Assembly: GCA_016795505.1 (NCBI GenBank)
Contig: JAEUHH010000063.1
Span: forward strand, 1 to 64,000
Direction of reading: 5' to 3'
Source of the DNA: Verrucomicrobiales bacterium
GTDB taxonomy: Bacteria; Verrucomicrobiota; Verrucomicrobiia; Verrucomicrobiales; DEV007
DNA: 64,000 bases
The notes beneath the pieces are model-generated. The model was not told the DNA's origin. It ran no database searches and was given only the letters and a program-made list of their open reading frames with translations. Positions 1 to 7,233 of this stretch are shown here, one piece after another; the stretch's first letter is position 1; each line of letters starts with the position of its first letter. Position numbers and translations under genes: made by a program.

Positions 1-103
1 CCAAGGACACGCAAAAGCGCCGGGCAATCTGATCCCGGGTACCTTCACCTTTGTCGTAGGAGGCAAGAATGCGTTCGCGCAGGTCGAGGGAGAGCGTGGC
101 CAT
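1..103 (-). CDS. IS630-family transposase, N-terminal part (runs off window)
   Basis: Reading leftwards from the ATG at 103, the frame gives MATLSLDLRERILASYDKG and then a helix-turn-helix ending RRFCVSL at the window edge. This is the usual start of IS630/Tc1-type transposases (DNA-binding domain first, DDE domain later). Only 34 codons are inside the window, so I cannot say whether the gene is intact. It lies directly against a truncated IS66 gene, so this element probably inserted into the IS66 copy. Confidence 0.7.
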   Translation of the reverse strand, partial: MATLSLDLRERILASYDKGEGTRDQIARRFCVSL

Positions 104-155
104 CCTCAATCATGACACAATCATGATGAATGGCTACATAAATTTTTAAAACGCT

Positions 156-351
156 CTAGGTGAGTTGGCCCGGATTGAGCCGCTCAGACGTCGAACCGAA
201 GAGCCGTTGCTGGAGGGCGGCGATGATCTGGTCCTTGCGGGCCAACTCGGCTTTCGCCGCAGCCAGTTCCGTTTTGGTCGCCGCCAGTTCTGCCTCAATG
301 CGCTTCAGGCGCTGAAGGACGATGGCGAGATCGGGGGGTAGTTTTGGGCAT
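156..351 (-). pseudogene. IS66 transposase (tnpC) N-terminal fragment, frameshifted and truncated
   Basis: After the ATG at 351 the frame is MPKTTP; dropping one C from the run of six C's then gives DLAIVLQRLKRIEAEL, a long coiled coil, and RLFGSTSERL. That is the leucine-zipper-like start of the IS66 transposase. The frame ends at TAG (156-158), just before the IS630 end, so only about 65 residues of a protein normally near 500 remain. Two lesions are visible: a one-base slip in the homopolymer and truncation. The position downstream of tnpA and tnpB is the standard IS66 order. Confidence 0.65.
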
Positions 352-388
352 GCCTGAGGCCCAAATCCGGTCTCGTCGGATGGGTAGC

Positions 389-763
389 CTAAGATCGCGT
401 CCCTTGCCTCAAGACGGACGCTGGTGCCACGACCGGAACGGCCCGCCGCTCCAAACCGTCGATGAGCAGTTGCAGCGCCTCGGGCGTCAGGCGCGACTTT
501 TTCTGTCCGATCGCGTTCCGAGAAGGCCAGTTGAACCGGCCAGACTTCAGTCTCTTTGTCGCGAGCCAGAGACCCGTTCCGTCTAAAAAGAACAATTTGA
601 TGCGGGTTCTCCGCTGGTTGATGAGGACGAACAGGGCGTCGCGGGCAAGCGATTCTCCGAGATGCCTGATTGCCAGGGCAATCAGACCGTTGAACCCTTT
701 GCGCATGTCGCTCGGCTCTAGGGCGAGGAAGTTCCTCAGGGTGGGATGACCGAGACCGATCAT
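389..763 (-). CDS. tnpB: IS66-family accessory protein TnpB
   Basis: A 124-residue protein with the typical TnpB core: LRNFLALEPSDMRKGFNGLIA near the N-terminus, LFVLINQRRTRIKLFFLDG in the middle and LKSGRFNWP after it. TnpB is needed for IS66 transposition but its biochemical role is unsettled. The start at 763 is chosen because it overlaps the stop of the gene upstream (ATGA overlap, 760-763), a coupled arrangement normal for tnpA-tnpB. The reading frame is intact although the element is dead (tnpC truncated). Confidence 0.8.
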   Translation of the reverse strand: MIGLGHPTLRNFLALEPSDMRKGFNGLIALAIRHLGESLARDALFVLINQRRTRIKLFFLDGTGLWLATKRLKSGRFNWPSRNAIGQKKSRLTPEALQLLIDGLERRAVPVVAPASVLRQGTRS

Positions 764-972
764 CGCCGGCCTCCTTTCAGGAGCGCTGTGCAGTAGTCGA
801 CGATAAACTCTGCGGCCTCGGGGGCAGCGCCGTCGTTCTCTAGCAGGAGTTGCAACCCGTCGCTGTAGGTGACGACCAGCCGCGGCCGAACCGGCGCGGA
901 CCACTCCCCTTCCACGAAGCGGACATATTTGCAGGCTGCGCGCTGGGGCGCGATGGGGCGTTTCTTTCGCAT
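760..972 (-). CDS. tnpA: IS66-family accessory protein TnpA
   Basis: A 70-residue protein starting MRKKRPIAPQR and ending with an acidic helix (APEAAEFIVDYCTALLKGG). Size, position and 4-bp overlap with tnpB fit the first gene of an IS66 element. It is somewhat shorter than many TnpA proteins, so the N-terminus may have been lost. The right end of the element should lie close to 1010-1030, where the sequence passes into an IS110-like remnant. Confidence 0.6.
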   Translation of the reverse strand: MRKKRPIAPQRAACKYVRFVEGEWSAPVRPRLVVTYSDGLQLLLENDGAAPEAAEFIVDYCTALLKGGRR

Positions 973-1030
973 CGGCCTACGATGCCAGACGCCTGCGAGT
1001 TGAACAGTAGGGCAATTTTATGACGTATAC

Positions 1031-1577
1031 TCAGGTCTTGCCTCCCCACCACGTGCCGGTGATTTGGATGCCGCAGGAGGCCAGTAGCCTTCGTCCCGTC
1101 GCCTGGAGGCGTTGGGTGCTCCCGCGCGATTTGCTACCGGAGCCGGGTGAGGGCCCGGTTGCGTTCCCCCTCTTCGCTGAGCACGCGCGCGAGGTTGAAT
1201 GCCTTTCGTTTGCCCCGTGTGAAGCGGTCGAGCCGTCGGCTGAGAGCCATCGCGTCAAGCTGGTCGTTCTTCACTCCCTCGCCCCGCTCATCCCAGTCCT
1301 GAGGTTGCACGATGCAGTTGGGCGCAAACATCGCCGCGATCTTGCGGTGAGGTTGGTAGCCGAGATCGCCCGCTTCGAAGGAGGTGAAGGCCTCGCGGGT
1401 GAGGCGCTGCTGATTGATCACAAAGCGCTGCAGCCCGTCGAGGGGCGTCTTCAACAGGCGGGCAGCGGGGTGATTCCGTTGAGTTGGCGAGCGACGAAAA
1501 ACCACTTTTCGCGTGGCCGTTTGTGCCGAGCTTGATCGTGGCTTGGAGTTCGGTGGCGTTGGGTTCTGTTGTGGCAT
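1031..1577 (-). pseudogene. IS110-family transposase remnant
   Basis: The minus-strand frame ending at 1134 carries the motif series QPQDWDERGEGVKNDQLDA, then ALSRRLDRFTRGKRKAFNLARV and LSEEGERNRALTRLR. These resemble the region after the catalytic DEDD start in IS110 transposases (KTDxxDA..LA..L). The likeness then continues in another frame (RLQATGRRLLASCGIQITG, 1031-1135), so there is a frameshift. Both the N-terminal catalytic start and the C-terminal domain are missing. It abuts the IS66 remnant. Confidence 0.6.
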
Positions 1578-1643
1578 TCTTCGGTTGTCAGGTTGAGGGA
1601 TCCGCCCTCACGGGACAACTCCATGCTATCCAGCATTACCAGT

Positions 1644-1649
1644 TATAAT
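1644..1649 (+). promoter_or_regulatory. Candidate -10 box upstream of the MACPF-like gene
   Basis: A perfect TATAAT lies 23 bp before the ATG at 1672 in an AT-rich stretch. No convincing -35 box is seen at 17 bp (the sequence there is close to TCCATG). Because transcription would begin around 1656, either ATG (1672 or 1702) is usable. Confidence 0.35.
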
Positions 1650-1671
1650 CTACTCTGTTTTCGATTGACAG

Positions 1672-3231
1672 ATGGACGGGGCATATTTACTTGAGACCAA
1701 GATGAACACGACGTTGCGAAATTTTGGGGACATTCCATTGGGCCAAGGATTTAACTCCATTTCTGGCATCATCCGAGGAAATCCATTTAGGTCAGCGGCA
1801 GTCGCGCCGCCCAATTCGACCGCGTTTCGGACGGAGTTTTCACTAAAATGGATCGAGAGTAGCTACGAATTGGTTACCTCACTCGGGTTAAGCGCGAGCG
1901 CTAGTTGGGGGGGCGGCAGCGCTGGCTTGGACTTTGCCGAGAGCAATAAAGTGAACCGATTCAGTTCATTTATTTTGGTTTCGGTTCGCGTCATTGGGCC
2001 CTCCGAAGTGTTGGCTGAAAATTCTTTATCTGAAGGTTCTGAGCAACTTATTCGCGAGGGATCGGAGGCGTTTTTTCGCCAGTATGGAGATTCTTACGTT
2101 TGGCGACGCCGCACCGGAGGAGAATTTTTTGCCCTGCTCTCGATGGAAACGGTTTCCGAATCGGAAAGGCGTGACATCAAAGCGAAAGTCGATGCCAGTG
2201 GGGGAGTTTTCAGCGCGGCGGCGGAGTTTCGATCCAGTTTTCAAGAGGTCACTTCATCAAAGAACCTTCGGTTCTCCATGATTAAGAATGGTGGGTCCCC
2301 GGAACTCCCCTCGGCGAGTGCAGATTCCGTTCTCGAGCAAGCTCTCCATTTTACCCAAGAAATTGCTGGCACAGCCGACGAACCGGGGCGCGCCGCGATA
2401 CTGGAGCTCGATTTACTCGACTATGAAACACTGGGAGCCGACATCTCAAAATTGCGCGCCATCCATCTGGAAATAGAAGGATTGGCCAAGGCAAAATGGC
2501 GACTTTGGGATCACGTCAACGATATTGAGGTGCTGGAGCGATTTGAAGCGGTGCGTCCTGGGATCATTGGCTACACGAACCGAGAGTTGGTTGACTGGAA
2601 GACTCGGATAGAATCTGCAATCGAGTCAATCGGCCATGTTAGGAACCGAATCATCGTAGATCCTCTGTCCGCTGATGTTGGCGAGATCCGGGTAACAGCC
2701 TCCGCCTCCTTGGCCGCGATTCCCGTCGCCCTCGGCAACCTCCAGGTGGTCCTGGAAGAGCGGATTTTTGAATCTTCAGTATTACTCGAAGGCAACGCTG
2801 ACTATAGAAGGACTCAGGGTGATTCAGAAATGGATACCAGACCGGGCAGGCAAACGGGCGTTACCGTGAGTGTCAAAGTCGATGTTGATTCCACCATTGC
2901 TCCCCAATTCATTCTTTTGGAGGTACGCAGCAGACATCGCGAAGAATCCCATTCGAACCACACCACGTTCGAGGCCGTTAAGCACCTTAGGTTTCCCATG
3001 GAAATACCCACTAACGCGATATTTGGCGGATTTCTCGATTCGAAATGGAACCATTCATCTCGAATCGGTGGGCGGCATCACAATTGGGTGGCACTACCCC
3101 CAAGCGGGATAGTGCTGGAAGCTAGTGTCAAATTTGACAGCGAAGGAAGCAACGATCGAGACGATCAAGGTTGCCGTCTGGCCCTTAGGCTCCCCTACAG
3201 GTTGACTATCTTCCGTAGCATAGAAGGATGA
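1672..3231 (+). CDS. Probable MACPF-domain pore-forming protein
   Basis: A 519-residue protein (509 if the ATG at 1702 is used). Residues 138-150 read YGDSY, six residues, then GG. This matches the spacing of the MACPF signature (Y-G-T/S-H-F/Y-x6-G-G) with D and S in place of T and H. The surroundings also fit: LGQGFNSISGIIRG near residue 24, a Gly/Ser/Ala-rich segment before the signature (LGLSASASWGGGSAGLDF, 71-88), and a second Gly/Ala-rich segment after it, ending in KNGGSPELP. MACPF proteins oligomerise and punch pores in membranes. Residues past about 330 form a separate region I do not recognise, possibly a target-binding domain. No signal peptide is seen. The gene is visibly AT-richer than its neighbours and lies beside dead insertion sequences, so recent transfer is likely. 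The function (toxin, predation or competition) is inferred. Confidence 0.6.
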   Translation: MDGAYLLETKMNTTLRNFGDIPLGQGFNSISGIIRGNPFRSAAVAPPNSTAFRTEFSLKWIESSYELVTSLGLSASASWGGGSAGLDFAESNKVNRFSSFILVSVRVIGPSEVLAENSLSEGSEQLIREGSEAFFRQYGDSYVWRRRTGGEFFALLSMETVSESERRDIKAKVDASGGVFSAAAEFRSSFQEVTSSKNLRFSMIKNGGSPELPSASADSVLEQALHFTQEIAGTADEPGRAAILELDLLDYETLGADISKLRAIHLEIEGLAKAKWRLWDHVNDIEVLERFEAVRPGIIGYTNRELVDWKTRIESAIESIGHVRNRIIVDPLSADVGEIRVTASASLAAIPVALGNLQVVLEERIFESSVLLEGNADYRRTQGDSEMDTRPGRQTGVTVSVKVDVDSTIAPQFILLEVRSRHREESHSNHTTFEAVKHLRFPMEIPTNAIFGGFLDSKWNHSSRIGGRHHNWVALPPSGIVLEASVKFDSEGSNDRDDQGCRLALRLPYRLTIFRSIEG

Positions 3232-3236
3232 TGGCC

Positions 3237-3383
3237 GCTTCGGCGATCCAGTCAGCGATGCTCTGGAGTGCGGCGGGCTCAAGGGTCGTCTCGATCTGGG
3301 AATAACCGGTCGGCAGGCCGGTGGTGGCTTTTTGAAACAGGTGATTCAGGCAAAGGCGGATTTCGGCGCCGAACCGGGGGCGC
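3237..3383 (-). pseudogene. Duplicated 3' fragment of the adjacent alpha/beta hydrolase gene
   Basis: This stretch matches 3603-3747, the last about 50 codons of the next gene, at most positions: the shared words include GTCGTCTCGATCTGGGAATA and GGTCGGCAGGCCGGTGGTGG. It encodes the same LNHLFQKATTGLPTGYSQIE-type C-terminus on the minus strand, but nothing upstream of it. It is a direct-repeat scrap of a second, more diverged hydrolase copy. Confidence 0.7.
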
Positions 3384-3592
3384 TCCGCTACAGATCATGC
3401 AATAATTTCTGCCAGAACGAACCGTTCTTTTCCAGTCCATCCCACCCTGTCTCGCGTTCGAACAAATCCAGTTGCAACGCATTTTCTCTTTTTTCTCGAG
3501 AAGACCACCCGTTACCGCCTCGGTCACCGGGGGCGGCCCCGCTCCTTGGTGGCACCGCATCGCAATCGTCTCAAACGTTGCCAAATGGGGGA

Positions 3593-5167
3593 TCATCTCA
3601 CCGCTTCCGCGATCCAGCCGGCGATGCGCTGGAGCACGGCGGGCTCGATGGTCGTCTCGATCTGGGAATACTCGGTCGGCAGGCCGGTGGTGGCTTTTTG
3701 GAACAAATGATTCAGACCGGGACGGATCTCGGCGGTGAACCGGGTGTTTCCTGCTGCTTCGAGATGCCGGCGCAGGGCGGCGAGATTGGGCTCGGGCAGG
3801 ACTTGCAGGTCGCGCTCGCCAAAGAGGGCGAGGAGGGGCGTCTGGCTGAGTTGGCGCAGGGAATCGCCGGGGTCGAGGACGAGGAAGCGGGCAAACCACG
3901 GCGTCTGGAGCGCCTTCATCGACTCTTCGATGGCGGGCGCGGCCTGGGCGAGGGCTTTGGCGTCGTCGGGGGACAGGGCGGCGATCTCTGCCTGGAACGT
4001 GGCGGCGATCTCGCGGGCTTTGTTCACATCGGGTGCCGGCTGGGTGAGGACGGCAAAGAGGGCGCGCTGAAAGCGCTCGGTCAGGTCGATGAGGGCGGCT
4101 TTCTGTCCGGTGGCGGTGAGGAGCGCGCGGGTCTGGGTGAGGAGGATCTCGTCGCCGCGCAGGCCGGGGCCGGCGAGGAGGACGAGGCAGGCGATGCGGT
4201 CGGGATGGCGGGCGGCTACGATGGGGGCGATGAGGCCGCCCTCGCTGTGGCCGAGCAGGCCGACGCGGGCGGGATCGATCTCGGGCCGGCTGGCGAGGTG
4301 GGCGGCGGCCGCGGCGGCATCGTCGGCGAAATCAAGGGTGGTGGCGTATTCGAACGTGCCCGTCGAGGCACCGGTGCCGCGGTCGTCATACCGCAGCACG
4401 GCGATGCCCTGGCGGGTGAGGTGATCGGCGATGACGGCGAAGGGTTTGTGCCCGAAAATCGTCTCGTCCCGGTCCTGAGGGCCGGAGCCACTGATGAGGA
4501 CGATGCCGGGCACGCGGCCGGTGGGGCCTTCGGGCAGAGTCAGGGTGCCGCTGAGCCGGTGGTCCGCTCCGGGCGGGGCAAAGGTCACGGCTTCGCTCCG
4601 GTAGGGATGCGGCGGGCGCGGCGTCTGGGGGCGGCGGGGCTCGGGAGCGCCGCCGGGTTGGTAGGCGAGGTCGAGTGGGAGGGTGTGGCCGCCCTGGGTC
4701 CACTCGCCGCGGATGACGCGTCCGTTGGCGGCGATTTTTCCCTCAAAGCGTCCGCCGAGCGAGTCGATGCTGGCTTTCACCTCCCGATCGCGCAGGCTGA
4801 TCTGGCTGAAGGGCAGGGGAAGCGGTGATTGAGCGGTGGAGGTCAGTGTGCCGGTGAAGTTACCTCCTCCGGTCGGTGAGAATTGGAAAACGAGGGGCAG
4901 ATCGGCGGCGCCGGCTTTGAGCGTTCCGGTCCAGGTGCCTCCGAGCCCGTCCCGGGGCGCGGCGGCGGATTCCGGAGTGGATTCGGCGGCGTTGACGAGG
5001 GAAAACCAGCCGGTCGCCAGCAAAAGGATCGACAAAAGGGCGGCGAGGCGCAGGCGATGCCGGTCAAAGCCAGCGCGGGAGCGGAGCAGTGCAGGAGCGG
5101 TCACGAGGGAGAGAGACGTGGTCCGCGGGGGATCGGTTACAGACAAGCGGACGCTCAGGAAAGCCAT
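3593..5167 (-). CDS. Exported alpha/beta hydrolase (serine hydrolase, S33-like)
   Basis: The 524-residue frame from the ATG at 5167 has a hydrophobic segment LAALLSILLLATGWFSLV acting as signal peptide or anchor. A lipocalin-like beta domain follows (GGTWTGTLKAGAADLPLVFQ...). The hydrolase fold comes next, with an oxyanion loop ISGSGPQDRDE, the nucleophile elbow GHSEGG and a late His (LNHLF). Its acid is probably in LFGERDLQV. Such proteins are secreted esterases or peptidases; the substrate is unknown. A GTG at 5104 would give a tidier signal peptide and may be the true start. The ATG overlaps the 3' end of the gene upstream by 13 bp, so the two are probably co-transcribed. Confidence 0.75.
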   Translation of the reverse strand: MAFLSVRLSVTDPPRTTSLSLVTAPALLRSRAGFDRHRLRLAALLSILLLATGWFSLVNAAESTPESAAAPRDGLGGTWTGTLKAGAADLPLVFQFSPTGGGNFTGTLTSTAQSPLPLPFSQISLRDREVKASIDSLGGRFEGKIAANGRVIRGEWTQGGHTLPLDLAYQPGGAPEPRRPQTPRPPHPYRSEAVTFAPPGADHRLSGTLTLPEGPTGRVPGIVLISGSGPQDRDETIFGHKPFAVIADHLTRQGIAVLRYDDRGTGASTGTFEYATTLDFADDAAAAAAHLASRPEIDPARVGLLGHSEGGLIAPIVAARHPDRIACLVLLAGPGLRGDEILLTQTRALLTATGQKAALIDLTERFQRALFAVLTQPAPDVNKAREIAATFQAEIAALSPDDAKALAQAAPAIEESMKALQTPWFARFLVLDPGDSLRQLSQTPLLALFGERDLQVLPEPNLAALRRHLEAAGNTRFTAEIRPGLNHLFQKATTGLPTEYSQIETTIEPAVLQRIAGWIAEAVR

Positions 5168-6327
5168 AGCCTGTCGATGAAGCGGAACAGGGCGATGCCG
5201 GCGAGAAGGACGCAGAGGGGCAGGGCGATGGTGTGGCGGAACCACGGACGGCTGCTCAGGGCGACAGCGACGAGGCTGGCGAGGATGAGCAGGGCGAACT
5301 GGGCCAGTTCGATCCCGAGATGGAATCCTGCGACGGTGGCGGGGAGTCCCACCGTGGCGGGCTGGTGACTCCAGAGGACCTGGGCGAGGGCAAAGCCGTG
5401 AAACAGACCGAACAGGGCCACCAGCGGGGGGCGCCAGGGCTTCAGGTCTTTGACGAAGAGGTTTTCGATGGCCGGGTAGGCGGCGCTGATGGCCACGCCG
5501 GGCATGACGAGGGCGGCGGGCAACTCGACGAGGCGGAAAGCCCCGAGCGACAGGGCGATGGAGTGGGCCACGGTGTAGGCGCCGACCTGCCAGCCGAGTG
5601 GCCGCGAGCGCAGACTGAGGAGGAACAGGGCGAGAATGAAAGCCCAGTAATCGACTCCGTGTGGCAGGATGGCGGTGAAGCCGCGGGCGACCCACTGGCC
5701 GAACGAGGCGGTGGCTTCGGCCTCCGCGGTCGGAGGGGTCGCCGCAGCAGGCGCGGTCGGGGCGGCGGCCTCCTTGGGCGGGAAGGGATCGCCCTGGATG
5801 ACGGGGGCGAGACTGACGGGATTGCTGAACTCGCCGGGGTAGAGCACCTGGAGCCTGCGGGCCGGCTTGCCGTCCTTGTTGGTGACCATGACGACGGCGG
5901 CTTCGGTGTTTTCGTTGACATGGAGGAGGAAATTGATGGCGCCGTCGGGAATGGTCCCGGTGAGGGTGCCGATGACGGCCTTGCGGGTGAGTTCGACCGG
6001 GGTGTTGGCGTCGGTGGTGGTCACCATGCGGATGCTCGGCTCGAGCTTCATCGGCGTGTCGTCGAAATAGACTTGCAGCGAGTCGGTGGCGAAGCTGCGG
6101 GCGGCCTCCTCCGGCGGGATCTGGTCGTCGACGGCGGGATCGCCGGTGGGATCGACATCCATGGCCAGCTCGACCTTGAAGGTTTTGGCCTGGGTGTTGA
6201 ATTCGGCGACCACGGATACGGCGGAAACCTTGTGCGCCTGACTGACCGACGGCGCGAGCAGCAGGGCGGCGGCGAGGGCGAGGCGGACGGCCGGAAGGGA
6301 GCGGCAACGACGGATGAGGGCTTTCAT
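5155..6327 (-). CDS. HupE/UreJ-type membrane protein
   Basis: A 390-residue protein with a signal peptide (ALAAALLLAPSVSQA, then HKVSAVS). About 180 residues of beta-rich periplasmic sequence and a Pro/Ala linker follow. The C-terminal half has some six or seven membrane spans, with LPHGVDYWAFILALFLLS, LFGLFHGFALA and FHLGIELAQ. The conserved His residues after Gly/Pro (PHGVD, FHGF, FHLG) are typical of the HupE/UreJ_2 family, suspected of metal (nickel or cobalt) movement, though members of this long type are mostly uncharacterised. The stop overlaps the start of the hydrolase gene, so the pair looks like an operon. Confidence 0.75.
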   Translation of the reverse strand: MKALIRRCRSLPAVRLALAAALLLAPSVSQAHKVSAVSVVAEFNTQAKTFKVELAMDVDPTGDPAVDDQIPPEEAARSFATDSLQVYFDDTPMKLEPSIRMVTTTDANTPVELTRKAVIGTLTGTIPDGAINFLLHVNENTEAAVVMVTNKDGKPARRLQVLYPGEFSNPVSLAPVIQGDPFPPKEAAAPTAPAAATPPTAEAEATASFGQWVARGFTAILPHGVDYWAFILALFLLSLRSRPLGWQVGAYTVAHSIALSLGAFRLVELPAALVMPGVAISAAYPAIENLFVKDLKPWRPPLVALFGLFHGFALAQVLWSHQPATVGLPATVAGFHLGIELAQFALLILASLVAVALSSRPWFRHTIALPLCVLLAGIALFRFIDRLWLS

Positions 6328-6430
6328 GGGACGAGCGCCACCAAACGGCGGGCGGGCGGTGGATTCAAGCGGCCTTTCTCCGGCAATCGGGAGCGAGGGA
6401 GGCGGTCCGCAGGGGCGGCGGGAACGATGG

Positions 6431-6490
6431 AACCCTGTCTGATCGCCGATGAAAGAGGGTCTGATCGGAGAGGCAACCGGGTTCGATCAG
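6431..6490. repeat. Interspersed GATCGG repeat, copy A
   Basis: Two to three loose copies of a 21-22 bp unit of the type GATCGGAGATGCAACCGGGT. The last 30 bp begin CTGATCG and end CGATCAG, so they can fold. It lies just after the araD stop codon. Similar elements lie at about 17.8, 23.6, 37.2, 45.6, 48.7 and 53.1 kb. Confidence 0.7.
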
Positions 6491-6494
6491 GCGG

Positions 6495-7202
6495 TCAGGC
6501 CGGCGCCTTCTGTCCGTAGTAAGCGCCCGGGCCGTGTTTGCGAAGGTAGTGCTTTTCGAGCAAATGCGGCGGGAGCAGGGACTGGCTGGGGTCGAGTTGC
6601 CAGGTGCCGAGGGCCATCTGGCAGCAGACCTCGAGGGCGATGGCGTTTTTCACCGAGTCGAGGGCGTCTTTTCCCCAGGTAAAGGGCGCGTGAAAGCGCT
6701 GGAGGCAGGCGGGCATCTCCACTGGGTTTAGTCCGCGCTCGCGAAAGGTCTCGACGATGGCGTGGCCGGTGTGGGTCTCGTAGTCTGCGGCGACTTCGGC
6801 GGGTGTCAGTTCGCGGACGACGGGGACAGTGCCGTGAAAATGATCGGCGTGGGTGGTGCCAAGGCAGGGCAATTCCCGGCCGGCCTGGGAAAACATGGTG
6901 GCATGGACCGAATGGGTGTGGGTGATGCCGCCGATGCTCAGGAACTCCCGATAGAGAATGCGATGTGTGGGAGTGTCGGACGAGGGATTCAGGCTGCCTT
7001 CGACGACCTGTCCATCCAGATCAAGGACGACGAGATGCTCGACGCGCAGGTCGGCGTAGGGGACTCCGCTGGGTTTGATGACGAACAGCCCGGCATCGCG
7101 ATCGATGCCCGAGACGTTGCCCCAGGTGAGTTTGACGAGGCCTTCGCGGACCAACTGGAGGTTGGCTTCGAGGACTTGCTGGCGGAGATCGGGCAGGAGC
7201 AT
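6495..7202 (-). CDS. araD: L-ribulose-5-phosphate 4-epimerase
   Basis: A 235-residue class II aldolase/epimerase. It converts L-ribulose 5-phosphate to D-xylulose 5-phosphate, the last step of L-arabinose use before the pentose phosphate pathway. Visible markers are LTWGNVSG and VIKPSGVPY (phosphate binding), the metal-binding HTHSVHATMFSQ and the later THADHFHG. Length matches the family. It follows araB with a 31-bp gap, so the two kinase/epimerase steps are made together. No araA is present in the window. Confidence 0.93.
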   Translation of the reverse strand: MLLPDLRQQVLEANLQLVREGLVKLTWGNVSGIDRDAGLFVIKPSGVPYADLRVEHLVVLDLDGQVVEGSLNPSSDTPTHRILYREFLSIGGITHTHSVHATMFSQAGRELPCLGTTHADHFHGTVPVVRELTPAEVAADYETHTGHAIVETFRERGLNPVEMPACLQRFHAPFTWGKDALDSVKNAIALEVCCQMALGTWQLDPSQSLLPPHLLEKHYLRKHGPGAYYGQKAPA

Positions 7203-7233
7203 GACGGCGGAAATGGGAAAAAAGATGTGTCGG

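Noticed and set aside
3593-6307. A 904-residue hydrolase frame
   Set aside because: The first 380 residues are an Arg/Pro-rich out-of-frame reading of the HupE-like gene; the true gene starts at 5167 or 5104.
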